Below are positions 37,346 through 46,396 of a DNA stretch of 64,000 nucleotides, one piece after another. Position numbers and translations under genes: made by a program. Position 1 is the stretch's first letter. Each line of letters starts with the position of its first letter. Source of the stretch: an uncultured Fluviicola sp. (lineage in GTDB: Bacteria > Bacteroidota > Bacteroidia > Flavobacteriales > Crocinitomicaceae); the NCBI RefSeq assembly GCF_946478805.1, contig NZ_CAMLDC010000001.1:265789-329788 (forward strand), given 5' to 3'. Under the pieces are notes generated by a model that made no database searches, was not told the DNA's origin, and worked only from the letters and a program-made list of their open reading frames with translations.

Positions 37346-38773
37346 TTGACCGAATCAGTGAATAATTCAAAAAGTTATTTGGCAGAAAACCGACCTTGGT
37401 GGATAGAACTTCTGATTGTTTTTTGCCTGCTTTCTCCCGGTTACTATTTTGGAAATGAGTACATCATACTTGCCTTGCCGATCATTACGCTTTTATACGA
37501 TCAGTCATTTTGGAAAAAGGCTTTTTCAGATTTAAAAGAACAAAATTGGAGTTCTTCTGCACTCAGGTATTTCTGGCTTCCTTGTCTGTTTGTACTGCTC
37601 TCACTTTTGAATAAACTGGTAAATGGCCATGAATTGAGAAATCCAAGAGATTTTTATGCTTCATTTATGCTTTTGCCCTTTCTATTGATTGCCGCGCGTG
37701 GAATTTTTTCCAAACGGATCATCAAACTCGTAGTGATATTTGTCCTGCTTGAAACACTTATCGGTCTTTTGGAATACCTGTATCATGTGCGGAGTTTCTT
37801 TGTTCCATTGAATAAGGAATCCTTGATTGTTAAGGTGTCGTCTATCTACAATACGCGTGTTTTTGGTTTGGGGTCAAATTCCCCTGTCTTTGGTTTGAGG
37901 TGCCTGGTCGCACTTTTTTTCCTGGAAGCCACTGATTGGAAAAGATATTGGAAATGGCTCTTCAAGATCGTTTTGATTTTAGGGGTCATTGTTTCATTCA
38001 ATCGAAGTGTTGTCATATCCTGCGTTGTGTTTTACGTTTTGCAATTGCTCCAATTGATTTGGCATCACAGACATTCACTGAAGCAATTGATACGCAATAA
38101 GATTGTTCATGATTCACTGGCAACATGCATCTTATTGGCGTTTATTTTCGGGAGTAATTATATGATGAAGGGGATGAATCGCGAGGGTGTTCCCCGGGAG
38201 GATATGATGACCGGAAAACAAAATTCCGGGGACTGTGTCGATTTGGATTTCACTGCGGAAAATAAGGATGTAAAGCTCCCCGTTTTGCTTTCTGATAGTG
38301 AGTTATACCGCGATTACCCAAGGTTGAAGGAGCTAGACGAATTGGATTCTTTGGGCGCCATCTCGCAGAAATTCTTAAGTCTAACGAAATCCGTTCAGTC
38401 AAGTGGGCGTAAATTGATCTGGCTGAATTACCTTCAGTTCATTGAAAAAAATCCTTTGACCGGTAATGGTTCGGAAAAGCTCTATTTCACTGCTCCTGAT
38501 AAGGAAAACAAAAAAACAGATTTGATCCATGCCCACAATTCTTTCCTCGAATTGCTTGGAACGAATGGTCTGTTTTTAGGATTAATGTATCTTGTAATGA
38601 TTGTTCTATGGTGGAGGAGGAAAAACTTTCCGATTTTAGCTGCAATTATAATTTATTCATTGATGCAATACGGCATTTTCTGGGGAATGTCATTTCTAGA
38701 TGTTATTTTTGTGTTCCTAGTAATATCAGACGCTAATATTATAGATTTTGGAGGTAAATCATCTCGTACGTGA
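37346..38773 (+). CDS. O-antigen polymerase/ligase family membrane protein (third of three)
   Basis: A 475-residue membrane protein with a TTG start at 37346 (a GTG at 37358 is an alternative). About ten spans plus a large hydrophilic loop (roughly residues 275-365) rich in acidic residues, followed by GRKLIWLNYLQFIEKNPLTG, the Wzy_C-type motif. It overlaps the next gene by 26 bases. Polymerase versus ligase function cannot be told. Confidence 0.7.
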   Translation: MTESVNNSKSYLAENRPWWIELLIVFCLLSPGYYFGNEYIILALPIITLLYDQSFWKKAFSDLKEQNWSSSALRYFWLPCLFVLLSLLNKLVNGHELRNPRDFYASFMLLPFLLIAARGIFSKRIIKLVVIFVLLETLIGLLEYLYHVRSFFVPLNKESLIVKVSSIYNTRVFGLGSNSPVFGLRCLVALFFLEATDWKRYWKWLFKIVLILGVIVSFNRSVVISCVVFYVLQLLQLIWHHRHSLKQLIRNKIVHDSLATCILLAFIFGSNYMMKGMNREGVPREDMMTGKQNSGDCVDLDFTAENKDVKLPVLLSDSELYRDYPRLKELDELDSLGAISQKFLSLTKSVQSSGRKLIWLNYLQFIEKNPLTGNGSEKLYFTAPDKENKKTDLIHAHNSFLELLGTNGLFLGLMYLVMIVLWWRRKNFPILAAIIIYSLMQYGIFWGMSFLDVIFVFLVISDANIIDFGGKSSRT

Positions 38774-40124
38774 AATAGAGAATCTGGAAGTCGAGAGAAT
38801 CGTTGTACGAAAGTTTAATCGTAGTTTCCAAATCTATCCTTGGATCAAGAGCCGCATTTTCCATAAGGTGATTATGGGTAGCGAGGTATTGCAAGAGAAA
38901 AACAAGACCGTTTTTTGGAGTCAGTTCAAATCATTGACTTACGGATTTTTCAATCTTTTCAGACGTTATGATGTGTGGGTTTTTACCAATAGCAGTGAAC
39001 GCGTTTTGGTGGATGAAAAATATTGGGACAAGTCCTTTGACTTTATAGCCAATGACAGCAAACTGAAATGGTTGTTTGTAGAACTGCGTCTGTTTAAAAA
39101 ATACAAACGTAAATCAATTGCATCCAAAAGGGTTATTTCCCGTTCCATCTTTATTTTTGTGGAGGAATTTTACATTTTGTTTTTGCGAAAACCTGTCATA
39201 GAAGGACGTGAAGTTCTCAATCAGATCGAAGAGAAATTGCAGACGAGCGTCGAGAGTGATGGGATTATCAAGAAATATCTGGCGCAATACCGGGTAATGA
39301 AATTCTTCCTCCGGATATTACCAAAACCGAAGTTTGTGTTCCTGACTGTTTCATATGCCAATTTCGGATATATCCAGGCATGGAAAGAAGCGGGTATCAA
39401 AGTGGTTGAAATGCAGCACGGGATCATTGGTGAAGAGCATTACGGTTATTTTTACTCGGCAGAACTGGATGGGAAACAATTCCCGGATGATATTTGCGTT
39501 TTTGGAGAAGCTGACAAACGGTTTTTTGAGACTTCCACGAAAATACCGATCAATAGGGCAGTACCGATAGGTCGCTCCATAATCAATCATTTTAAAAATG
39601 AGGCTTTGCCAAATGCGCTTCCGATCAAACGTATTGTTGTGTCGCTTCAGGACTCGGATTGGAGTATCGAGTTGCTGAATTTCGTTCTGGAATGTGATCA
39701 GGCACTTGAAGGGAAAATTACCTGGATCATCCAGCCAAGAAGGACCGAAGCCGCTGAATATAAAGCCAGTTTTGACTTCCCTTCAAATATTGAATTTTCG
39801 AATGTTTCGGTATATGAATCAATTGCCGGGTCGGATGCTCATCTGACTATTTTCTCAACGACGGCAGTAGAGTCTCTCTCCATGGGAAAAGCTACGTTTT
39901 TATACAACTACAACAATGCGGCCCGGGATTTCCTGGGATCGTTCCTAAAGGATAACAAACACGTTTATTTTTGCGATTCTGTTGCGGATTTCGTTACTGC
40001 ATTGGAACAAGTGCAATTATTTTCCAATGATGAAATCGCTCTGTCGAACGAGGACAATATTGTCAGTGGATACAGCAACAGGTCAAGGGAGTATTTGCAA
40101 AAACTGCTAGATGAAACTGCTTAA
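38748..40124 (+). CDS. Putative GT-B glycosyltransferase of the capsule-synthesis type
   Basis: A protein of up to 458 residues starting at TTG 38748, inside the end of the previous gene; the exact start is uncertain. The C-terminal half has marks of GT-B capsule or polysialic-acid-type transferases: IKVVEMQHGIIGEEHYGYF (near residue 221) and HLTIFSTTAVESLSMGKATF (near residue 365), where Ser/Thr and Glu would hold the donor phosphate. The N-terminal part is basic and not recognised. With CMP-legionaminic acid made next door, it is a candidate nonulosonate transferase, but that is speculation. Confidence 0.55.
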   Translation: MEVNHLVREIENLEVERIVVRKFNRSFQIYPWIKSRIFHKVIMGSEVLQEKNKTVFWSQFKSLTYGFFNLFRRYDVWVFTNSSERVLVDEKYWDKSFDFIANDSKLKWLFVELRLFKKYKRKSIASKRVISRSIFIFVEEFYILFLRKPVIEGREVLNQIEEKLQTSVESDGIIKKYLAQYRVMKFFLRILPKPKFVFLTVSYANFGYIQAWKEAGIKVVEMQHGIIGEEHYGYFYSAELDGKQFPDDICVFGEADKRFFETSTKIPINRAVPIGRSIINHFKNEALPNALPIKRIVVSLQDSDWSIELLNFVLECDQALEGKITWIIQPRRTEAAEYKASFDFPSNIEFSNVSVYESIAGSDAHLTIFSTTAVESLSMGKATFLYNYNNAARDFLGSFLKDNKHVYFCDSVADFVTALEQVQLFSNDEIALSNEDNIVSGYSNRSREYLQKLLDETA

Positions 40125-41376
40125 AAGCAAATTGGTAAGGTCTCTGGGGATTTACACCATCTCGAATGTTATAAATTCGGCTATTCCCTTCCTTTTGTTG
40201 CCTTTATTGACACAAAACCTGTCGACTTCAGATTACGGTGTTTTGACCAATTACAATTCCCTGATCAGTATCATCGTTCCATTTGTCAGTTTTAACCTGA
40301 TGTCTTCTCTTCAGGTGATTTATATCAAGAACAGGCCCGGATTTGCATCTTATGTCAGTACAGGACTACTGACAATACTTGCGCTCACACTGATTTTTAG
40401 TGTGATATTTTATTTCAGTGCTTCCAACTTGGCGAAACTTACCGGCGTACCGGAAGAATTGGTACTGTTCACAACGTTTTATGCGACTTATCAGAATATC
40501 GTGGAAATCCTGCTTTCCATCTGGAGAATGGAAGAAAAGGCATGGAGTTACGGAATTTTCCGGATTCTAAGAACTATTGTTGAATTAAGTATTGCAACGA
40601 TCCTGATCATTTCATTCGGCCTTTCCTTTAAAGGTTCTATTTACGCCTTGGCTTATTCTTATGGAATCGGAGCGGTGGTGGCGATTTTCCTAATGTATCG
40701 TCAAAGACTGCTGGTTTGGGATTTTAAATGGAAACACGTCCGGCATTTGTTCGTTTATGGTGTTCCGTTGATTCCGCATGTGCTTGGAAGTGTGGTCGTC
40801 ATGTATACGGACAAACTCGTTATTACGAAATACCATGGACTTTCTTCGAACGGGATTTACAGCGTCGGTTTTATGGTAGGACAAGCAATTGGTCTGCTCC
40901 AAAATTCATTTAATCAAGCCTGGGTTCCGTATGTTTTCAAAGGATTGAAGAGCGGGCATGAAGTGGTGAAGCAAAAAATAGTGAAATGGACATATATCTA
41001 TTTCATTGCGATTGTACTTGTTTCATTGCTGTTTTATTTGTGTGCACCTATCATTTTTTCCTTCTTAGGTAAAGACTTCCAGGATGGAATCGTCCTTGTA
41101 TTGTGGATTTCCCTGGGCTTTGCTTTCAATGGGATGTATAAGATGGTCAGTGTTTATTTTTTCTATGCTGAAAAGACAAATTACATCGCTGTCATTTCTA
41201 TTTTCACTGCCGTAATAAATGTCTTCCTGGTATTTTGGTTGGTACCTGAACACGGTTATTCTGGAGCTGCCATTGCAACTATGTCGGCGTTTTTAATTCA
41301 ATTCTTATTGACCTGGTTGTGGAGCTTGAAAATAGTATCCATGCCCTGGGGGAATTGGAAAATATGGAAGAGTTAA
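40111..41376 (+). CDS. Wzx-type polysaccharide flippase (third of three)
   Basis: A 421-residue MOP-superfamily protein with about 12 spans. LVRSLGIYTISNVINSAIPF and LTQNLSTSDYGVLTNYNSLI are typical of the RfbX branch and differ from the other two flippases, suggesting a separate origin. It overlaps the previous gene by 14 bases and is convergent with the legionaminic acid operon (35 bases apart). Confidence 0.85.
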   Translation: MKLLKSKLVRSLGIYTISNVINSAIPFLLLPLLTQNLSTSDYGVLTNYNSLISIIVPFVSFNLMSSLQVIYIKNRPGFASYVSTGLLTILALTLIFSVIFYFSASNLAKLTGVPEELVLFTTFYATYQNIVEILLSIWRMEEKAWSYGIFRILRTIVELSIATILIISFGLSFKGSIYALAYSYGIGAVVAIFLMYRQRLLVWDFKWKHVRHLFVYGVPLIPHVLGSVVVMYTDKLVITKYHGLSSNGIYSVGFMVGQAIGLLQNSFNQAWVPYVFKGLKSGHEVVKQKIVKWTYIYFIAIVLVSLLFYLCAPIIFSFLGKDFQDGIVLVLWISLGFAFNGMYKMVSVYFFYAEKTNYIAVISIFTAVINVFLVFWLVPEHGYSGAAIATMSAFLIQFLLTWLWSLKIVSMPWGNWKIWKS

Positions 41377-41411
41377 GGTCGGGATTCAACGTTTTTTTTA
41401 AGCTCTGACAA

Positions 41412-42107
41412 TTATTCGGACGAATCCATTCCGCGCTGGATAAGTTCTGCTAGCCACCAATCTTCTTCGTTATCGATATCGATGGCTTGCCATTTGGGAA
41501 CAATCAGCGGACGGATTTTATCGGATTCAACCCAGCTGTGTTTCCGTAATTCCGCAATGCTGAAAAGATAGATCAGGCCATTTACGTCATACATTGGGGG
41601 TAAATCCTGTCTGCGTACCACCTGGTTCTTTTGAAATTTGGTGATGTAACCCTTTTCCTCCTGGAATAAAGTGTAAAACGGGTGTCCGGCGGGTTCGTTT
41701 ACCGCAACAACGGCGTGATCTCCATCCTCGAACAAACCAATTGCTTCTTCAATATGCTTCGCAGTCCTGAACGGGCTTGTGGGCTGTAATAACAGTAAGT
41801 ATTCGGGCGAATATGCCTGTTTGTCAATTGCATCAAGCATCACTTCCAACATTCCTGCTGTATCTGAAGCCAGGTGCGGATCACGATCAATCACACCGAT
41901 TCCGTAATTGGTTCCTTGCACCATTAATTCCCGGTCGTCCGTACTGAGCACAATCCGATCCTGGGGAAAGTGAATGAGTGCTTTTTCAATGGTGCGTTCC
42001 ACCAACGATTTTCCGCCGGCAAAAGATTTGGAGTTCTTTTTCGGAACACCTTTAGATCCGCCTCTGGCAGGAATCAGCACAAGGGTATTTGAATTGTTGG
42101 GTTTCAT
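41412..42107 (-). CDS. legF: CMP-nonulosonate cytidylyltransferase (CMP-legionaminic acid synthetase, NeuA/LegF-like)
   Basis: A 231-residue enzyme from the ATG at 42107, overlapping the stop of the preceding gene by one base (TAATG). It activates a nine-carbon keto acid with CTP. The signature VLIPARGGSKGVPKKN (near residue 9) and LLLQPTSPFRTAKHIEEA (near residue 98) are those of the NeuA/NeuA-like family. Being last in an operon with LegB, LegC, LegI and LegG homologues, legionaminic acid is the likely substrate; pseudaminic acid genes (PseB, PseH type) are not seen. Confidence 0.85.
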   Translation of the reverse strand: MKPNNSNTLVLIPARGGSKGVPKKNSKSFAGGKSLVERTIEKALIHFPQDRIVLSTDDRELMVQGTNYGIGVIDRDPHLASDTAGMLEVMLDAIDKQAYSPEYLLLLQPTSPFRTAKHIEEAIGLFEDGDHAVVAVNEPAGHPFYTLFQEEKGYITKFQKNQVVRRQDLPPMYDVNGLIYLFSIAELRKHSWVESDKIRPLIVPKWQAIDIDNEEDWWLAELIQRGMDSSE

Positions 42108-43150
42108 TAAAAGCGAATGTGTTTGATATCTTCCTGGGCTTTTTTGAAATCTTCCGGTTTTCCGATATCCAACCAATAATGAACAATAGGATAGTTGACC
42201 ACTTTTTTTCCTTCCCGGATCAATTCGTCCATCAGGTCGGTTGCATTATAGAATTTTCCTTTCGGAATCCGCTCCAGAACAGGTGTTTTGATGAGGTAGA
42301 TTCCGGCGTTTGAAAAATAGACATAAGAAGGTTTTTCTTTCAATGAAGTGATCTGATTTCCATTTGTTTCCAAAACACCATAAGGAACGTCCACTCGGTA
42401 AGGTGTGCTTGCAACAATCATATCCGCATCACTTTCCTCAAACAAGCGGTAAAAATCCTCAAAATCGATGTTGGTCAACAAATCTGAATTCATTACAAGG
42501 ATCGCAGGTGTTTCAATCTTGTCGATCAATCGGATTGCTCCCAATGTTCCAAGAGGTTCTTCTTCCCGGATGTAATTGATGTTCAGCCCTTTTTCCGTAC
42601 CGTCCTTGAAGTAGTCCATGATCTGTTCGGCTTTGTATTTTACCGAAACATGCAACTTCTCCACTCCGTAAAGTGCCAGGCGGTCGATATTGTGTTCAAT
42701 GATCGGTTTCGCCCCGACTTGTAACATGGGTTTCGGAATATCATCCGTAAGGGGTTTTAAGCGTTCACCTCGTCCTCCGGCCATTAGGAGTACTTCAACC
42801 GGAAGAACCGTTCGAAGTTTCTTCAGATCCAGCAATTTCACCAGTTTTCCTTCATCATCGATGACCGGAAGCATCCCGATCTGTTGTTCCTTGATCTTGT
42901 CAATGGTATAAATGCTGTAATTCTCCAACTTGATGTGCCGGAAATCGGCGTGCATAACTTCCCGAATAGAATCGTTGATTGTCTTGCCATTGATCAGTCC
43001 GCGACGGATATCTCCATCTGTAATGGTCCCGACAACTTTTTCCTGTGAATCGAGAATGAAAATAGCTTCTCCATTTACGGTGTTCAGTTGTTCCAGGCCA
43101 TCTTTAATGGTTGCAGTATCTTGAAGCGTATGTATCGCGCTGTTTATCAT
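42107..43150 (-). CDS. ptmE: CBS-domain nucleotidyltransferase, PtmE-like (glucosamine-1-phosphate guanylyltransferase)
   Basis: A 347-residue fusion: two CBS repeats (about residues 1-118; IFILDSQEKVVGTITDGDIR) followed by a sugar-phosphate nucleotidyltransferase with LLMAGGRGERLKPLTDDIPK (near residue 121) and VMNSDLLTNIDFED (near residue 218). This layout is that of Campylobacter PtmE, which makes GDP-GlcN from GlcN-1-P and opens the GDP-based legionaminic acid route. Nucleotide specificity is inferred from context, not from residues. Confidence 0.82.
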   Translation of the reverse strand: MINSAIHTLQDTATIKDGLEQLNTVNGEAIFILDSQEKVVGTITDGDIRRGLINGKTINDSIREVMHADFRHIKLENYSIYTIDKIKEQQIGMLPVIDDEGKLVKLLDLKKLRTVLPVEVLLMAGGRGERLKPLTDDIPKPMLQVGAKPIIEHNIDRLALYGVEKLHVSVKYKAEQIMDYFKDGTEKGLNINYIREEEPLGTLGAIRLIDKIETPAILVMNSDLLTNIDFEDFYRLFEESDADMIVASTPYRVDVPYGVLETNGNQITSLKEKPSYVYFSNAGIYLIKTPVLERIPKGKFYNATDLMDELIREGKKVVNYPIVHYWLDIGKPEDFKKAQEDIKHIRF

Positions 43151-43167
43151 AGGTACGAAGTTGGTAA

Positions 43168-44214
43168 TTATCTGTAGAATTGCAAAATATGCTTTACCTT
43201 TTGATAAGCAGAAACACCTTTTTTTGCAATAAATTGGTCCTGAAGTTTTTTGTATAACTCTGGTTGGTGAATGCGTTTGCCAATATGGAAGTCTTTGACC
43301 TGTTTTCCGAAATTGGATTTGAACTTAAACAGATGGTCATTTTCGTCCAGGCTTAATCCACCGCCGAAATTCAGGATATTCATCCTGTTTTCCTGAGCCC
43401 AAAAGGCCATTTTTGAGAGAAGAAGATTAGATCCGGGAACTTTAGGATAATTTAGATTCCGCGCAGAAAGATAATACGTTACGATTCCTCCTGAAACAAA
43501 AAACAGGGCTGAGCTGTAAATCTCATTCTCTTTTTCCACCTTGGCCAAGAGTAGTTTTTCGCCCAGCTTGTCAATCATTTCCAGGTAGAATTCTTTCGAA
43601 AAGAAATAAAAATCATCTGCCCCGGAATGGATCATGGTTGTCCGGTAAGCTTCATCAAATGCAGGAACGTCTTCTTTTGTAAATGGAGCGACTGACCAGG
43701 TAAAGGATTCCTTTTCCAATTTCCGGACAAGATTCCTGTTTGTTCCGGAGAACTCTTTCATCCAGATATTTTCCTGGTCTTGCGTCGGAACAAGTACAAC
43801 CCTTCTATTCAACAAGTTTGCGATTTCCCTTTGAAAGAAGTGTTGTTCATTGTACAGGTAGTGATAGCGAACAAATTCTGTAACGACCGTTTGTTTATTC
43901 GAGATGTATTCAAGAAAAAGTTCTTCGGCTTTCAGTGTGATATCCGTGGAATTTGAAACCGGACCTGCATAACCGTAAGGCGAACTGAGGTCGAAATAAC
44001 CCGTTCCTTCAATTGGAAGAAGGATGTAGGGATAGATCCAAATCTGATCTTCCTTGGAGCAGACAGCAATTTCGTATTCGCCGTTTTGCATTTTTGCATC
44101 GCAAGCAAGGAATTCGGGCTGATAATAAATATCGAGAGTTTTTAAAAAGACAGCAATTTTCGCTTCCAAAAGTGAAATGGTGTCTTTTGTATAGATTCTC
44201 AGTTGAGTTTCCAT
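43168..44214 (-). CDS. FemAB/GNAT-like acyltransferase in the legionaminic acid operon
   Basis: A 348-residue protein with two GNAT-like halves: VCSKEDQIWIYPYILLPIEG in the first, and KVEKENEIYSSALFFVSGGI with ILNFGGGLSLDENDHLFKFK in the second. The order matches FemAB/Acetyltransf_6 proteins, which transfer amino acids from tRNA or acyl groups from CoA. Its place, 5 bases after legG and 17 bases before ptmE, suggests it acylates a sugar amine of this pathway, perhaps in place of LegH, or adds a different group later. The donor cannot be told. Confidence 0.65.
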   Translation of the reverse strand: METQLRIYTKDTISLLEAKIAVFLKTLDIYYQPEFLACDAKMQNGEYEIAVCSKEDQIWIYPYILLPIEGTGYFDLSSPYGYAGPVSNSTDITLKAEELFLEYISNKQTVVTEFVRYHYLYNEQHFFQREIANLLNRRVVLVPTQDQENIWMKEFSGTNRNLVRKLEKESFTWSVAPFTKEDVPAFDEAYRTTMIHSGADDFYFFSKEFYLEMIDKLGEKLLLAKVEKENEIYSSALFFVSGGIVTYYLSARNLNYPKVPGSNLLLSKMAFWAQENRMNILNFGGGLSLDENDHLFKFKSNFGKQVKDFHIGKRIHQPELYKKLQDQFIAKKGVSAYQKVKHILQFYR

Positions 44215-44219
44215 AGCGG

Positions 44220-45380
44220 CTAAAAAGTAGATTTTTTAAGCAGTAATTGATCCCAATCCACAGACTTTAGGAAACGGAGTATGCGTTCGCTGGCTTTTCC
44301 GTCACCAAACAGATTCGCCTTCCCGATGTACTCTTGTTTGAAAGCTTCAGAGGAAACAAATTGAACTGCCTCAATTACTTTTTGTATGTCAACTGCCACA
44401 TCAACCGAATTGGGATTCCTTAATCTGCCTTGTTGCCTGGAGCCTACGTTGACAACCGGAATCTGAAAGCTTTGAGCTTCGATCAATCCACTCGAGGAAT
44501 TTCCCAACATTAGCGAAGCATAATGCTGTGCTGCGTAATAATTGGTTTTCCCCAAACTTTCAACAAAGGAAACTCTCGGGTTGGTTTTGCTAATTTCCAA
44601 AAGCGTTTCATTGATCTCAATTCCGCCAACATCCGTATTCGCAGCAGTGAAAAGAATATGAGCTTCCGTCGAAGAACAAAGATTGGCTACCAAACCGGTT
44701 ATAAATGTTTTGTCAATCGATTGGCTGATTGTTTCACTATGAAAAGTGGATAGGATGAACGGGACATTTTCGGGAATTCCATATTGTCTTCTGAATTCCT
44801 TTTCTGTTGGAACCGGAAGATGAAGCACATCATCCAGGCCGGGTTCGCCTGCAACACAAATTCTCCAGTCTTCTTCTCCCATTTTGCGGATATTTTCCGC
44901 GTAAATTTCCGTTGTCGGAAAATGGAGGTGACTCATTTTTGTCACTGCGTGCCGGATCTGATTGTCAGTTGCTCCCTCCGTAATTTCTCCTCCCGACAAA
45001 TGAGCAATGGGAATGGATTGGAATAATGCAGTGGACACAACCGCAATCAATTCAGAACGGTCACCGAGAACAACCAACAGGTCGGGTTTATTTCTTTGGA
45101 GGTAATTTGCCAGTTCTATTTGTAATTTTCCGTTGGAAATACTGACTGCTGAGGCATTATTTTCGGCAACAAGGTTATCGATACGCACACCAATGTGAAA
45201 ACCGTCTTTTTCGATTTCAGAAACTGTATTTCCTTGAGATGAACTTAAATGACCTGCCGCAACGATCAATTCCATTTCAAAATCCGGGTCTTCCCGGAAT
45301 GCGGTTAAAAGTGGTTTCAACGGACCATATTCAGAGCGAGCTCCCGTAAAGACAGCAATTTTCCTTTTATCTAATCCCAT
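44220..45380 (-). CDS. legG: UDP/GDP-N-acetylglucosamine 2-epimerase (hydrolysing), NeuC/LegG-like
   Basis: A 386-residue hydrolysing 2-epimerase. RKIAVFTGARSEYGPLKPLL (residue 5 on) and LSGGEITEGATDNQIRHAVT (near residue 129) are NeuC-family landmarks, as is MLGNSSSGLIEAQSFQIPVV near residue 291. In the Leg route it releases 2,4-diacetamido-2,4,6-trideoxymannose from the GDP-linked sugar. It overlaps legI by 10 bases. Confidence 0.88.
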   Translation of the reverse strand: MGLDKRKIAVFTGARSEYGPLKPLLTAFREDPDFEMELIVAAGHLSSSQGNTVSEIEKDGFHIGVRIDNLVAENNASAVSISNGKLQIELANYLQRNKPDLLVVLGDRSELIAVVSTALFQSIPIAHLSGGEITEGATDNQIRHAVTKMSHLHFPTTEIYAENIRKMGEEDWRICVAGEPGLDDVLHLPVPTEKEFRRQYGIPENVPFILSTFHSETISQSIDKTFITGLVANLCSSTEAHILFTAANTDVGGIEINETLLEISKTNPRVSFVESLGKTNYYAAQHYASLMLGNSSSGLIEAQSFQIPVVNVGSRQQGRLRNPNSVDVAVDIQKVIEAVQFVSSEAFKQEYIGKANLFGDGKASERILRFLKSVDWDQLLLKKSTF

Positions 45381-46393
45381 GAAATGTGTTTGCGGCTGAT
45401 TGCTGTATCTTTTTCCAAATCAATGGCCAACCGTTTCCCGATTATGGATTCGTATTCTTCCATTCCCAGTTCGGCAACGGGTCGTTTTCCTACCAGATGT
45501 TCTTCGGTAATGATATCTCCGGCTTTCAGGTTTGATTTGGCATAAATTCCTTTCTTCACAACCAGTTGTGTTGCTTTTTCGACTTCCTGGATGCGTTTGA
45601 TCCCATCTCCAAGTGCTGATTCAATGGCGCGGATTCCGTCAACCAAAGCTTTCAGTTCCGTCGGGTCGAGTGAAGCTTTGTGATCTGGACCCTCCATATT
45701 TTTATCGAGTGTGAAATGCTTTTCAATGATTCGTGCACCGCGTGCAGCCGCGGCAAGAGAAATTGCAATTCCGTCCGTGTGGTCCGAATAACCGACCGTG
45801 ACTTTAAAAGCGTCTTTCAATGTATCCATCGCTTTCAGATTCACCGTTTCCAGCGGAGCGGGATATTCGGATGTACAATGTAAGATGGCTACTTCCGGCG
45901 CACCGTTTTCAACAAGTGTCAAATATGCCCGTTCCACATCTGCTAAATTGCACATCCCGGTTGACAAGATGACCGGACGTTTTTTTCGTGCAATTTGTTT
46001 CAGGTAGAGCAGGTTATTTATTTCGCCTGAACCAACTTTTATCAAGGGGAGATTCAGTTCGTCCACTAAAAAGTCCAGGCTTTCCTGCTCATCGGGGGTG
46101 GAAAGGAAAGTGACTCCGGCTTGTTTTGAATAGGCTTGAAGTTCTTTGAAATCAGGGTAAGAAAGTTCCAGTTTCTTTAGCATCTCAAATTGAGATCCTT
46201 CTCCGTCGTTTGCTATCTGATAAGCAGCTTTTGGGGCATCTGCAGATAACAAAGCTTCCGTTTTCCATGTTTGAAATTTGACACAATCAACTCCAGCAGC
46301 TTTTCCGGCATCAATTAACTTTTTAGCCAAGTTGATATCGCCGTTATGGTTTACCCCGGCTTCTGCAATGATGTATATTTTGTCTTCAAACAT
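45371..46393 (-). CDS. legI: N-acetylneuraminate/legionaminate synthase (NeuB/LegI-like)
   Basis: A 340-residue aldol-type synthase that condenses a 6-carbon sugar with phosphoenolpyruvate. The TIM barrel opens with IIAEAGVNHNGDINLAKKLI (residue 8 on), includes ILHCTSEYPAPLETVNL and GYSDHTDG, and ends in a C-terminal SAF (antifreeze-like) domain (KKGIYAKSNLKAGDIITEEH). Neighbouring LegB and LegC point to legionaminic rather than neuraminic acid. It follows legC by 3 bases. Confidence 0.9.
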   Translation of the reverse strand: MFEDKIYIIAEAGVNHNGDINLAKKLIDAGKAAGVDCVKFQTWKTEALLSADAPKAAYQIANDGEGSQFEMLKKLELSYPDFKELQAYSKQAGVTFLSTPDEQESLDFLVDELNLPLIKVGSGEINNLLYLKQIARKKRPVILSTGMCNLADVERAYLTLVENGAPEVAILHCTSEYPAPLETVNLKAMDTLKDAFKVTVGYSDHTDGIAISLAAAARGARIIEKHFTLDKNMEGPDHKASLDPTELKALVDGIRAIESALGDGIKRIQEVEKATQLVVKKGIYAKSNLKAGDIITEEHLVGKRPVAELGMEEYESIIGKRLAIDLEKDTAISRKHISWD

Positions 46394-46396
46394 AAA

